Below are positions 17,585-25,757 of a DNA stretch of 64,000 bases, piece by piece. The stretch comes from Emticicia sp. BO119 (GTDB taxonomy: Bacteria > Bacteroidota > Bacteroidia > Cytophagales > Spirosomataceae). The DNA lies in assembly GCF_013912375.1 (NCBI RefSeq), contig NZ_JACETV010000002.1, positions 992,001 to 1,056,000 on the forward strand. Direction: 5' to 3'. Position 1 is the stretch's first letter; each line of letters starts with the position of its first letter. The notes below the pieces were generated by a model that worked only from the letters and a program-made list of their open reading frames with translations, ran no database searches and was not told the DNA's origin. The position numbers and the translations under genes were made by a program.

Positions 17585-17941
17585 TTATTTGACTAATTGC
17601 TTGAACTGATAGCCTGCCAAAGCCGAGAAACCCCCTACTAAACCTCCGATAAGTGCCATAATGACAAAAAAAGAAATAGAATAGGGGATATTTTTCAAGA
17701 ATTTCAGACTTTCTGAAAACAGATTACCAATGCGGGTAAGCATTAGTCCATCAGAAGAAATATTCAGATAAAGCGCATAGGCTATCCACAGGGTAGCAAT
17801 AGCTCCTGCCCCTGCAAAGAAAGAACTTCCGGCAGATTTTGATTTCAGCATTCCCACCAAAAAAGCAATCGGGGCAATCACCCACCAGGGGAGGAATAAT
17901 TGTGCAATAGCACTGACAACAAGAATAATTATAAAAGGCAT
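17585..17941 (-). CDS. Small membrane protein of unknown function
   Basis: I do not recognise this 118-residue protein. It has about four hydrophobic helices: 1-21, 21-33 plus 40-58 around FFAGAGAIATLWIAYALYL, and 90-112 with a glycine-rich stretch (MALIGGLVGGFSALAGYQFK). A short charged loop GMLKSKSAGSS links the first two. No catalytic motif is visible. It follows the penicillin acylase gene by 50 bp on the same strand and precedes a terminator, so the two are probably one transcript. Any functional tie to the acylase is inference. Confidence 0.7.
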   Translation of the reverse strand: MPFIIILVVSAIAQLFLPWWVIAPIAFLVGMLKSKSAGSSFFAGAGAIATLWIAYALYLNISSDGLMLTRIGNLFSESLKFLKNIPYSISFFVIMALIGGLVGGFSALAGYQFKQLVK

Positions 17942-17991
17942 TGGATAATTTCGTTTAAGATTTAATAATCTGATAGCGTCTTTTTATTCGG

Positions 17992-20451
17992 TTACTTATC
18001 TGACACGATTTTAGTGGTTGACACTATCCGGCTACTCTTTTCATCTTTTGTTTTCATAAAGAGGAGCTCGTTCAACTCACCTTTTGCCCATTTGTCAACC
18101 ATATTATCATAATAAGGGCTTCCGGGATTACCCGATTGACCTCCAGGATATAATCCATAAGCTTTAGGCCATTCTTTGTCTAATTGTACTACCATACGCC
18201 ACGAAGGCCCATGTGTTTCAGAAGTAGCGTTTACGATACCCGGACCACCACCATTCGGAATATCCTGTCTGCCAAAGCCAGGTAGTCGGCCTAAGTGATT
18301 AATATCGGTACTTTTAACTTTTGTCCATGCCCAGGCTTCGGCATTTAATGGGCCTAATTTGGCAGTCAGGGAATCAACAGTAGCTTTGAAACTTCCTCTC
18401 ACAATATCTTCTACCGTTTCTACTTTATCTTTAGTATTAATATTATCAAACCATTTGGCAGTAGGCTGATTTTTTATCATGTCCCAGGTGCGGTCTCTGG
18501 TAGGGAGGCTCATCGGGTCTTTTTCACTTTGTGCAGAAAAATCATCTTCCCAAACCCATATTCTCAATTCTTTCACCCATCTTTCAAAAATAGTCGGCGC
18601 AACTTCGTAAGGGTCATTTTTCATATTCCATTTCACTAATGCCTGATACGCCGCATTGTCTTTATTGGTAGAATCAGCCGCTAATATTTTCATCAAATCT
18701 GGCAAGACCCTGCGTGCTTCCACGTTGAAATTATCGTTCTGTACTGAGCGTAAACTATCAACCGTTGCTTTTTGCATTGCTTCTAAACGCTCATTGATGC
18801 GGATACCTCTTTCAGCAGGGGCAAACTTCCAACCTAAATAATAAGGATAAGTAGGGTCGGTAGAAAATTGGTTAGCCGAACTTACAAACCCACGAGGAGG
18901 ATTTTTAACTGTCGGATTTTGTTCGGCTGGTATCCAACCCTGCCAGTCATGTGCCGGATTAGAACCATCCAGAATAAACTTGCCTTGTTCTTTCCATTTC
19001 AAAGGCAACTTGCCGTTGGGTGTAATGGCAATATCATTATGATTATCGGCGAAAACAAAGTTTTGGGCAGGGGCTTTGTAGTAAGTAAGTGCCTTGCGAT
19101 AATCATCATAGTTTTTCGCGCGATTCAGATAATAGAAACCCATTAAGTCTGAATTGTCAACCTCATGTCCTACCCATCTCATGGCATGGCCGATAGGTAC
19201 ATTTTTAGAAAAGTTACTTTCGCTGGCGCGGTTATATAATACAGGACCATGATGTGTATAATAAACCGTGTCTTTTACAGACTCTTTTCCTTTAATTTTA
19301 AATTCTTCAATAACCATGGTAGTTGGCTTCCAGGTGCCGTTGTACCAGTATTCTTTCTGAGATTTATCTTTGAATTTTATCTGATAGAAATCCATTACAT
19401 CTGACCCTACGTTCGTTACACCCCAGGCAATATCTTTATTGAAACCAATGGTTACTCCGGGTGTACCGGGTAAGCAAGCACCATATACATTGAGGGTAGG
19501 GGTAGATAGTTGCATTTGATACCAGATTGAGGGTAAAGTAAGCCCTAAGTGGGGGTCATTCGCTAAAATTGGTAAGCCCGTCGCCGATTTACTACCACCA
19601 ACTGCCCAGTTGTTACTACCAATTTCAGGAGCTGGCGCAGGGATATTAAAAGCCACTGCACCAACTTTATCGGCAGGTTTAGCAGCTATTTCGGCAGGGG
19701 TTGCCGGAACAGGTACTGGAGTAAAATCCCATTTTGTGCCAACAGGAATAATCGGAGATTCTACAATAGGATAATCAGGGAATAAGTCTTTTACAACATC
19801 AGGTCCATATTTAGCCAGAACATTACTCATTCTGAAATCTTCACTACCGCCATTTAATACCTGGCGCATATTCATCAACATCAGGATGGTTTTATAAGGT
19901 GACCATTCTTCAGGTTGATAGCCTATGATTTTATATTCTACCGGTAAGTTTTTATAGGATAATTGTTTGAGATAAGCATTTACTCCGGCTGCGTAGGCTG
20001 TCAGAACTTTAAAAGCAATATCATCTTTTTTGTAGGAAGCTGCGATTTTTTTTGCTGTTTCGGCCATACCCATTCGACGGTTGTAGCGATCGAGTTCAAT
20101 GGCTCTTTCACCTACTACTTCTGATAATCGGCCTGATGCGGCTAAGGTATAAAACTCCATTTGCCATAGGCGGTCTTGCGCTACCAGATAACCCTGTGTA
20201 AAATAAAGGTCGTCTTCATTTTGGGCAAAAACGTGAGGTACACGATTATCATCGAAGATAACGCTTACTTCATCTTTGATACCTTCTAATTTGAGTTCAT
20301 CAGGAGAAGATTTAGTGCCGCCATTTTGCCAGAAGCCCCCAAACGGGTCAAATAGTTTTCCAAGAGCAGGTAGTGCTCCCAAGGGGTTGTTTAATACGTA
20401 AGTTAAACCAGCAGCGATGAGTAAACTTACAAGAAACTTAATGAATTTCAT
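17992..20451 (-). CDS. Penicillin acylase family N-terminal nucleophile hydrolase
   Basis: This 819-residue protein has the layout of the penicillin G/cephalosporin/AHL acylase family. An N-terminal membrane or signal segment is followed by an alpha chain, a spacer and a beta chain that begins at the catalytic Ser279 (IGSNNWAVGGS). Self-cleavage before that Ser would create the active enzyme. Other family marks are VPHVFAQNEDDLYFTQGYLVAQDRLWQME (in two parts, 71-100) and the later NDPHLGLTLPSIWYQ. The enzymes hydrolyse amide bonds of acylated amines, including quorum-sensing lactones and N-acyl amino acids; the natural substrate here is unknown. A CAAACATA motif at 20556-20563 may be the -7 element, giving a leader of about 100 nt. 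Confidence 0.93.
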   Translation of the reverse strand: MKFIKFLVSLLIAAGLTYVLNNPLGALPALGKLFDPFGGFWQNGGTKSSPDELKLEGIKDEVSVIFDDNRVPHVFAQNEDDLYFTQGYLVAQDRLWQMEFYTLAASGRLSEVVGERAIELDRYNRRMGMAETAKKIAASYKKDDIAFKVLTAYAAGVNAYLKQLSYKNLPVEYKIIGYQPEEWSPYKTILMLMNMRQVLNGGSEDFRMSNVLAKYGPDVVKDLFPDYPIVESPIIPVGTKWDFTPVPVPATPAEIAAKPADKVGAVAFNIPAPAPEIGSNNWAVGGSKSATGLPILANDPHLGLTLPSIWYQMQLSTPTLNVYGACLPGTPGVTIGFNKDIAWGVTNVGSDVMDFYQIKFKDKSQKEYWYNGTWKPTTMVIEEFKIKGKESVKDTVYYTHHGPVLYNRASESNFSKNVPIGHAMRWVGHEVDNSDLMGFYYLNRAKNYDDYRKALTYYKAPAQNFVFADNHNDIAITPNGKLPLKWKEQGKFILDGSNPAHDWQGWIPAEQNPTVKNPPRGFVSSANQFSTDPTYPYYLGWKFAPAERGIRINERLEAMQKATVDSLRSVQNDNFNVEARRVLPDLMKILAADSTNKDNAAYQALVKWNMKNDPYEVAPTIFERWVKELRIWVWEDDFSAQSEKDPMSLPTRDRTWDMIKNQPTAKWFDNINTKDKVETVEDIVRGSFKATVDSLTAKLGPLNAEAWAWTKVKSTDINHLGRLPGFGRQDIPNGGGPGIVNATSETHGPSWRMVVQLDKEWPKAYGLYPGGQSGNPGSPYYDNMVDKWAKGELNELLFMKTKDEKSSRIVSTTKIVSDK

Positions 20452-20820
20452 AAATGACTTAGTGTTGAAAAGGCAGGATTTTGGTTAACTGTTAGTCAGA
20501 AACAGGCTGTTTGTTATCAGAAATAATTCTTTAAATAGAATACATTATTTGTATGCAAACATACTATTCATTCTGTTGCGAATGTAATGAAAAGAATTGA
20601 AGATTTTGTTATTCAGATGATTTTTAGGATTTTTTTAATATTGTGGTTTATGCACTGATGACGCGAAATAGAGTTAAACAAATGTCATTTACACAGATGC
20701 ATTGCATCAATTGCAGTCAGTATTTTGCCACGCTATGAATAACTAAATCAGGAGTTTAAAAGATAAAAGCTTAGCTTCAGTAATTGTTTTTTAAACATAC
20801 TCTAAGCAGATTGTTATTAA
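20452..20820. other. Intergenic region, 369 bp
   Basis: AT-rich spacer between the M48 cassette and the penicillin acylase gene. It holds the minus-strand -7 motif TATGTTTG at 20556-20563. I see no ORF, tRNA or strong terminator hairpin. Confidence 0.6.
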
Positions 20821-22245
20821 CTAAATGTCTGCTAAAAAATCTTCGACTCTGTATTTTAAATTATTATCTGCGTTGTCAGACTGAAACCTATGCAAAATTT
20901 TATTTAAGTTATTAATTCGTTGAATTTTAGTTGGATAATAAGGACTATCTTTTGTCACAGATAAATTCAGTACATCCAGAATTTTATCATTTTGCAAATA
21001 GCATAATGAAGCAATATCAGCTAAATATTCTGATTTATGTCTTCTTTCTACAAAGTTGGTATAAAAGAAAAAAGATGCGACAGATAATGCAACAAAACTC
21101 CAGAAATCGATACCAATTAAAAAGGTTACTATTAACCCAATAATAGATATAACAAAAGATTTTCTTAAAGAGTAAACACTTGATAATAAAAATTTGGTAT
21201 CACCTTGTATTACATGACCAAACTCATGGGCAATAATGGCCTGAAATTTATCTATGTCCTGGCTATGAAACGAAATCATTTGTCTGCTTAAAAAAAGGTC
21301 AATATGCTCTTCATTATTTATCACATGGGCTTCGAAATTGTTTTCTTGCAAATAGTACAAATTAACGGGCATATCTATGTTCATAGACTTAGCTATATAA
21401 TCAATTGAAGTCCAAATAGATTGGAATGAATTCCGGTCTATTTTCTTATAGCTGGTATTTTTTAAATAATTTTCGAAGCGAAAGAATAAAAATGGATATA
21501 TCTGTATAAAAGTTATTACTAAACCAAAAATAAAAGCAATTATCCCTTGATATAGTTTTTGATAGGCTTTGTCTATTTTCTCTAATTGCTTTTCATTATA
21601 ATTTTTAATAGCGAACCAAGCCTCATCTGATGTTGGCTTATATTTTTTTAAAATCTCATACATTTCATCTTGATCAGGAACAGGAATCTCTTCTAATGGA
21701 AATGCAATAATTTCTTCAAGATTATCATAGTCGTTATAAAAAACTCTATTAAATTTTTCAAATTTTGTTAACTCTACATTTACTTCGTTCAAAGAATAAA
21801 ACGCAAAAAGAAGATTAAGGATATTTATTATAACAAATGAAACGACGGTTGTTGATAAATTTCGTCTTTGCTTTTTTCCATGTTTTTGGGCTTGTTTTAA
21901 ATACCATTCTTGTAGCCGAAGCCAATTAGCCTTTAAAGTATTAACGAATGCCTCCTCCTCGGCTTCGTTATTGGTATCATTAATTTCATTCTCATGGTTT
22001 TCCTTACTAAGCTTGTTATTATGCTTTTGGGTTAGTTTTAAATACCACCCTTGTAATCGGGGCCAATAAACACTTAGCAGATCAATAACTCTACTGAATT
22101 CTTCTCTTTCATTTGAATCAACATGGTCCTCTTTATTTCTGTCATATAAATTAGATAGGGTGTCGTTACTCTTTCTACTTACAAAATATAGAAGTAGTAA
22201 AAAGAGCAACAGTAGTACTAAAAAACCGTATGGTAAGCTAATCAT
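20821..22245 (-). CDS. Membrane M48-like zinc metallopeptidase, longer paralog
   Basis: This 474-residue protein contains a gluzincin site of the Ste24/HtpX (M48) type: HEFGH at 340-344 in IIAHEFGHVIQGDTKF, with the third zinc ligand probably Glu406 in SEYLAD. It also has the typical downstream PTKIQRINNL. Hydrophobic segments lie at about 5-22, 132-150, 234-256 and 364-395. The N-terminal cytoplasmic-type region carries a tandem motif (61-75 and 108-122, W-x-R-L-Q-x-W-Y-L-K) that is single in the neighbouring paralog. It is last in a three-gene minus-strand cassette. M48 enzymes degrade misfolded membrane proteins, but this divergent pair with a small partner is not a standard HtpX. Function is unknown. 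Confidence 0.85.
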   Translation of the reverse strand: MISLPYGFLVLLLLFLLLLYFVSRKSNDTLSNLYDRNKEDHVDSNEREEFSRVIDLLSVYWPRLQGWYLKLTQKHNNKLSKENHENEINDTNNEAEEEAFVNTLKANWLRLQEWYLKQAQKHGKKQRRNLSTTVVSFVIINILNLLFAFYSLNEVNVELTKFEKFNRVFYNDYDNLEEIIAFPLEEIPVPDQDEMYEILKKYKPTSDEAWFAIKNYNEKQLEKIDKAYQKLYQGIIAFIFGLVITFIQIYPFLFFRFENYLKNTSYKKIDRNSFQSIWTSIDYIAKSMNIDMPVNLYYLQENNFEAHVINNEEHIDLFLSRQMISFHSQDIDKFQAIIAHEFGHVIQGDTKFLLSSVYSLRKSFVISIIGLIVTFLIGIDFWSFVALSVASFFFYTNFVERRHKSEYLADIASLCYLQNDKILDVLNLSVTKDSPYYPTKIQRINNLNKILHRFQSDNADNNLKYRVEDFLADI

Positions 22246-22314
22246 CTGCTAGATTTAATAATTTATCTGAAATTATTCAGCAATAGTATATATATGATAA
22301 CCCTTATAAATAAA

Positions 22315-23421
22315 CTATCCTATATGGTTAGTTTGAAATCTATGTAAAGTGTTATATAAATTACTAAGGCGTTTCATTTTAGTCGGATAGAAAGGCGTAT
22401 CTTTTATTATGGAAAGTTCTAAGACCTCTGCAATTGTCTTGTTTTGTAAATAGCATACAGAGGCAATATCAGCCAAATATTCTGCTTCGTGCCTTCTTTT
22501 CCTGAAAATGGAGTAATAAATAAAGGAAGTTATAGCTAATACAGCACTGGCACCATATTCCAACCCGATAATATATGCTATAATAAATCCAATATATGAA
22601 ATGATAAAAGATTTTCTTAGGGACTGCACTCCGGATAGTAAAAATTTGGTATCTCCCTGTATTACATGGCCAAATTCATGTGCTAGAATTACTTTAAATT
22701 TCTGCAAATCCTGACTATAAAATGAAATCATTTTTCTACTTAAAAAAAGATTAATATTGTCCTTTTCCTTTAGGATATGCGCTTCAAAATTATTCTCTTG
22801 TAAGTAGAATAGTTGCACGTTCATATTTAAAGACATTGATTGAGATAAATCATCAATGAGTGACCAAAGCGATTGAAAAGAATTTCGATCTAACCTCTTG
22901 TAATTAACCTCTTTTAAATAATGGTTTAAACGAAAAAATATAAATGGATATATTTGTATGAAAGTTATGGTGAAAAAAAAAGCAAAAGTTATTAGCCCGA
23001 TTAAAGTATCGTCTATTTTTTTGCGTTCTTCTGTGTGATCAGACCGCAAACCTCCTATATCATCGATTATTATGGAATTATCATATCGAACCATTCTATT
23101 TAATTGTTCTTTTTTTTCTTCAAGGTAGGAAAGTAGAAAAAGGATATTAGCGGTATTTAATACAATAAAGAAAAGTATGGCAATAGGTAAATTCAGTCTT
23201 TGTTTTCTTGCTTGTATTTTTGCTTGTCTGACGTACCATTTTTTAAGTTTTACCCAATCAATATCTAATTCATTTAAAGAATCAATTATTTTCTCCATAT
23301 TTATACGAGAAATATTTTTAACCTCTATCTTATCGATAGAATATGAGTCTTTTCTAATTAAAATAAAGAGAATTAAAATAAATAGTAGTATTAACAAGAA
23401 ACCAAATGACAAGCTACTCAT
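22315..23421 (-). CDS. Membrane M48-like zinc metallopeptidase, shorter paralog
   Basis: This 368-residue protein is a clear paralog of the next gene. It shares ITFIQIYPFIFFRLNHYLKE, the YLQENNFEAH segment, HEFGHVIQGDTKF (HEFGH 248-252) and EYLAD (Glu314). Hydrophobic segments are at about 5-22, 78-98, 140-163 and 275-305. The W-x-K-L-K-x-W-Y motif occurs once (56-63). It overlaps the 140-residue gene upstream by 8 bp and is followed 69 bp later by the longer paralog, so the three genes are very likely one operon. Both catalytic motifs are intact, so both copies should be active. The reason for keeping two is unknown. Confidence 0.85.
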   Translation of the reverse strand: MSSLSFGFLLILLFILILFILIRKDSYSIDKIEVKNISRINMEKIIDSLNELDIDWVKLKKWYVRQAKIQARKQRLNLPIAILFFIVLNTANILFLLSYLEEKKEQLNRMVRYDNSIIIDDIGGLRSDHTEERKKIDDTLIGLITFAFFFTITFIQIYPFIFFRLNHYLKEVNYKRLDRNSFQSLWSLIDDLSQSMSLNMNVQLFYLQENNFEAHILKEKDNINLFLSRKMISFYSQDLQKFKVILAHEFGHVIQGDTKFLLSGVQSLRKSFIISYIGFIIAYIIGLEYGASAVLAITSFIYYSIFRKRRHEAEYLADIASVCYLQNKTIAEVLELSIIKDTPFYPTKMKRLSNLYNTLHRFQTNHIG

Positions 23422-23836
23422 CTGCTATTTTAAGTAATTTATCTGCATATTTATTTACGAGTGCGTCGGCTATTTTATCATCTATATTCTCATCTAAAAT
23501 CAACCTGCTTTTCCATTGGGCTTTTAATTCTTTCAACCTGTCTTCTTTTTCTTTATTTAAATCACGACGGATAGTTAAATACAGTGTAAATGATGATATT
23601 AATATTGGGGCCACCTCAATAACTTGTTTAACAATTGCAGCCATCTCCTCTGAACCAAAGCCAAAATCTAAGTTGAGGGGTTTATTTGACCTACTATAAT
23701 CCAGGGTATCTTCAAGTTCAAATAGTTTTGTTATCATTTCTTTCCCCTCAAGTTCAAAGATGCTCTGTTGGGTTTCGTCCATTTCACTATAAACGATTTC
23801 GGAGATGAATTGAGAGAACTTTTCTTGGTCTTGCAT
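23414..23836 (-). CDS. Small single-helix protein leading the M48 cassette
   Basis: I do not recognise this 140-residue protein. The N-terminal 60 residues are acidic and probably globular (QFISEIVYSEMDETQQSIFE). A hydrophobic helix runs from about 66 to 88 (KQVIEVAPILISSFTLYLTI), and the C-terminal 50 residues are highly charged and helical (NKEKEDRLKELKAQWKSR). Its last codons overlap the start of the first peptidase gene by 8 bp, implying translational coupling. The general shape, with a small N-domain, one hydrophobic helix and a charged tail, recalls adaptor components of conflict systems, but there is no sequence match I can name. It could be a substrate, regulator or adaptor of the peptidases. 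Confidence 0.7.
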   Translation of the reverse strand: MQDQEKFSQFISEIVYSEMDETQQSIFELEGKEMITKLFELEDTLDYSRSNKPLNLDFGFGSEEMAAIVKQVIEVAPILISSFTLYLTIRRDLNKEKEDRLKELKAQWKSRLILDENIDDKIADALVNKYADKLLKIADE

Positions 23837-24021
23837 AACGATAGGATAGGTTTAACGTATAAATAGCAAAGTACTAAAAAATGAAATATGGTAGTAGTTT
23901 ATACAGTTAAATTTATTGTCTGGTATCTTGTTTGGAAGATTACAGGATAAGGATAAACATTAGCAGTAAATTTTTACCTGATTTATTGGAGTAATATGTG
24001 TTGCATTTTCTTATAATTAAA

Positions 24022-24052
24022 AGGCTCAACCAGTATAATACCGATTGAGCCT
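24022..24052 (-). terminator. Terminator of the xylulokinase gene
   Basis: A 13-bp stem with two G-U pairs (AGGCTCAATCGGT / ACTGGTTGAGCCT on the minus strand) is followed by TTTTAATT. Confidence 0.8.
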
Positions 24053-24074
24053 GTCTAAAATCATAGTAGTTAAA

Positions 24075-25580
24075 TCAGCCCTCCATCAACTTCTCCAAAA
24101 CCACCTTCCAATTCTCATAAGCCTCCTGATAAGCCGTTACATCTGCCGACTTTGGCTCTATTACTTTCAGTTTTCTCAGTTTGCTCATGGCTTCTTTTGG
24201 CGTGCTATAATACGCTACTCCATATCCTGCACCTAATGCAGCGCCTTTAGCACCATCGGTATCATAGAGTTCAATCGGGGTATTACTTACATTCACTAAA
24301 GCATTGCTGAAAATATCGCTCAGAAACATATTGGCTTTTCCGGCACGGATTACCTTTGGCTCAACACCATTTGCCTGCATAATACCCAGACCATAATTCA
24401 AAGAAAAAGCAATACCCTCTTGTGCAGCCCGGAATATATGTGATTGTGAATGAATATTGAAATCAAGATTATGGAAAGAGGCACCTAAAATGCGGTTATT
24501 AAGCATACGCTCTGCACCATTACCGAAAGGCATTACTAAGAGACCATTGCTACCGATGGTTACCTGTTCGGCTTGTTTGTTCATATCTGGGTAAGTGAGA
24601 TCTTTGCCGAAATTGTCTTTTGCCCAACGATTCAGTATTCCAGTACCATTGATACATAGGAGGATCCCTACCCGATTTGCTCCATCTATTTGGTGATTAA
24701 CATGGGCAAATGAATTAATACGAGATTGCGGGTCATAAGAAATCTGGTCGCTTACGGCATATACTACACCTGATGTACCTGCGGTAGCAGCAATTTCGCC
24801 CGGATTCAATACATCTAAAGAAAGGGCATTGTTGGGCTGGTCACCTGCTTTATAAGTGACTGGCGTACCAGCTTTGATTTCTAAAATATCAGCAATTAAA
24901 GAGGTTACTTTTCCATGCTCACTAAACACAGGTCTGATTTCAGGAATGATACTTTCATCAAAACCATAATAGTTCAATAAATCTTTTGAAACGCTATTCT
25001 CCTGAAAATCCCAGAAAATACCTTCTGATAGACCTGAATTAGAAGTCGTGATTTCATCTGTCAGCATCATGGCGATATAATCACCAGGTAGCATGATTTT
25101 ATGACATTGCTCAAAAATCTGTGGTTCATTGGCTTTTACCCAGGCTAATTTTGAAGCTGTAAAATTACCCGGAGAGTTCAGCAAATGATTCAGACATAAT
25201 TCTTCACCCATTTCACTGAAAGCCTTTTCACCAATTTGCACGGCTCTGCTATCGCACCAGATAATAGATGGGCGTAATACCTTTTTATTTTTATCTACCA
25301 TTACCAGACCATGCATCTGGTAGGCAATACCAATGGCACCAATTTCTTTGGAGTCGAATTTGGTGTCATCCTGTTTGCCCAAAGCATTTACACGCTTAAT
25401 GGCTTCAATGGTATTATTCCACCACATTTCGGGGCTTTGTTCTGCCCAGCCTGCAAAAGGCGAGGAGATAGGTGCTTCTACATCAGGGTATTGTGCAGAG
25501 GCAATCACTTGTTGTGTATCAGCATCTACCACAGATGCCTTAATAGAAGAGGTACCAATATCAATTCCGAGCAGTAACAT
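24075..25580 (-). CDS. xylB: Xylulokinase, FGGY family
   Basis: The protein (501 residues) has the actin-like FGGY carbohydrate kinase fold. The N-terminal phosphate loop LLGIDIGTSSIKASVVD and AGWAEQSPEMWWNN are typical of D-xylulose kinases, as are IAYQMHGLVMVDKNKKVLRP with the following IWCDSR. The second domain has the ATAGTSGVVYAVSD nucleotide loop and GGY-like GADGAKGAALGAGYG near the end. It phosphorylates D-xylulose to feed the pentose phosphate pathway. No xylose isomerase or transporter is next to it in the window, and the gene is flanked by its own promoter and terminator. Another pentulose substrate is possible. Confidence 0.9.
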   Translation of the reverse strand: MLLLGIDIGTSSIKASVVDADTQQVIASAQYPDVEAPISSPFAGWAEQSPEMWWNNTIEAIKRVNALGKQDDTKFDSKEIGAIGIAYQMHGLVMVDKNKKVLRPSIIWCDSRAVQIGEKAFSEMGEELCLNHLLNSPGNFTASKLAWVKANEPQIFEQCHKIMLPGDYIAMMLTDEITTSNSGLSEGIFWDFQENSVSKDLLNYYGFDESIIPEIRPVFSEHGKVTSLIADILEIKAGTPVTYKAGDQPNNALSLDVLNPGEIAATAGTSGVVYAVSDQISYDPQSRINSFAHVNHQIDGANRVGILLCINGTGILNRWAKDNFGKDLTYPDMNKQAEQVTIGSNGLLVMPFGNGAERMLNNRILGASFHNLDFNIHSQSHIFRAAQEGIAFSLNYGLGIMQANGVEPKVIRAGKANMFLSDIFSNALVNVSNTPIELYDTDGAKGAALGAGYGVAYYSTPKEAMSKLRKLKVIEPKSADVTAYQEAYENWKVVLEKLMEG

Positions 25581-25604
25581 ATATTAGGTTGAAATTTTAA
25601 TTGT

Positions 25605-25634
25605 CAAAGTTACACTTTTAGTAGAGGAAAACAA
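25605..25634 (-). promoter_or_regulatory. xylB promoter
   Basis: On the minus strand TTG (25632-25634), exactly 19 bases, then TAACTTTG (25605-25612) form a full match to the Bacteroidota TTG-N19-TAnnTTTG consensus, about 25 bases ahead of the xylB ATG. Confidence 0.75.
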
Positions 25635-25728
25635 AATCAATACAAAGAATGGACTTGTTTCAGAAACGCTGTGTTAAAACAGAATTTTATCAAAACTACC
25701 TCTTTTCGGTTATTTACTCAAATTAACC

Positions 25729-25736
25729 TACCTTTG
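25729..25736 (+). promoter_or_regulatory. -7 element of the rqcH gene
   Basis: TACCTTTG matches TAnnTTTG and lies 21 bases before the GTG start of the NFACT gene. No TTG occurs at the -33 position. Confidence 0.45.
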
Positions 25737-25757
25737 CAGACTTATTACTATTGAATC

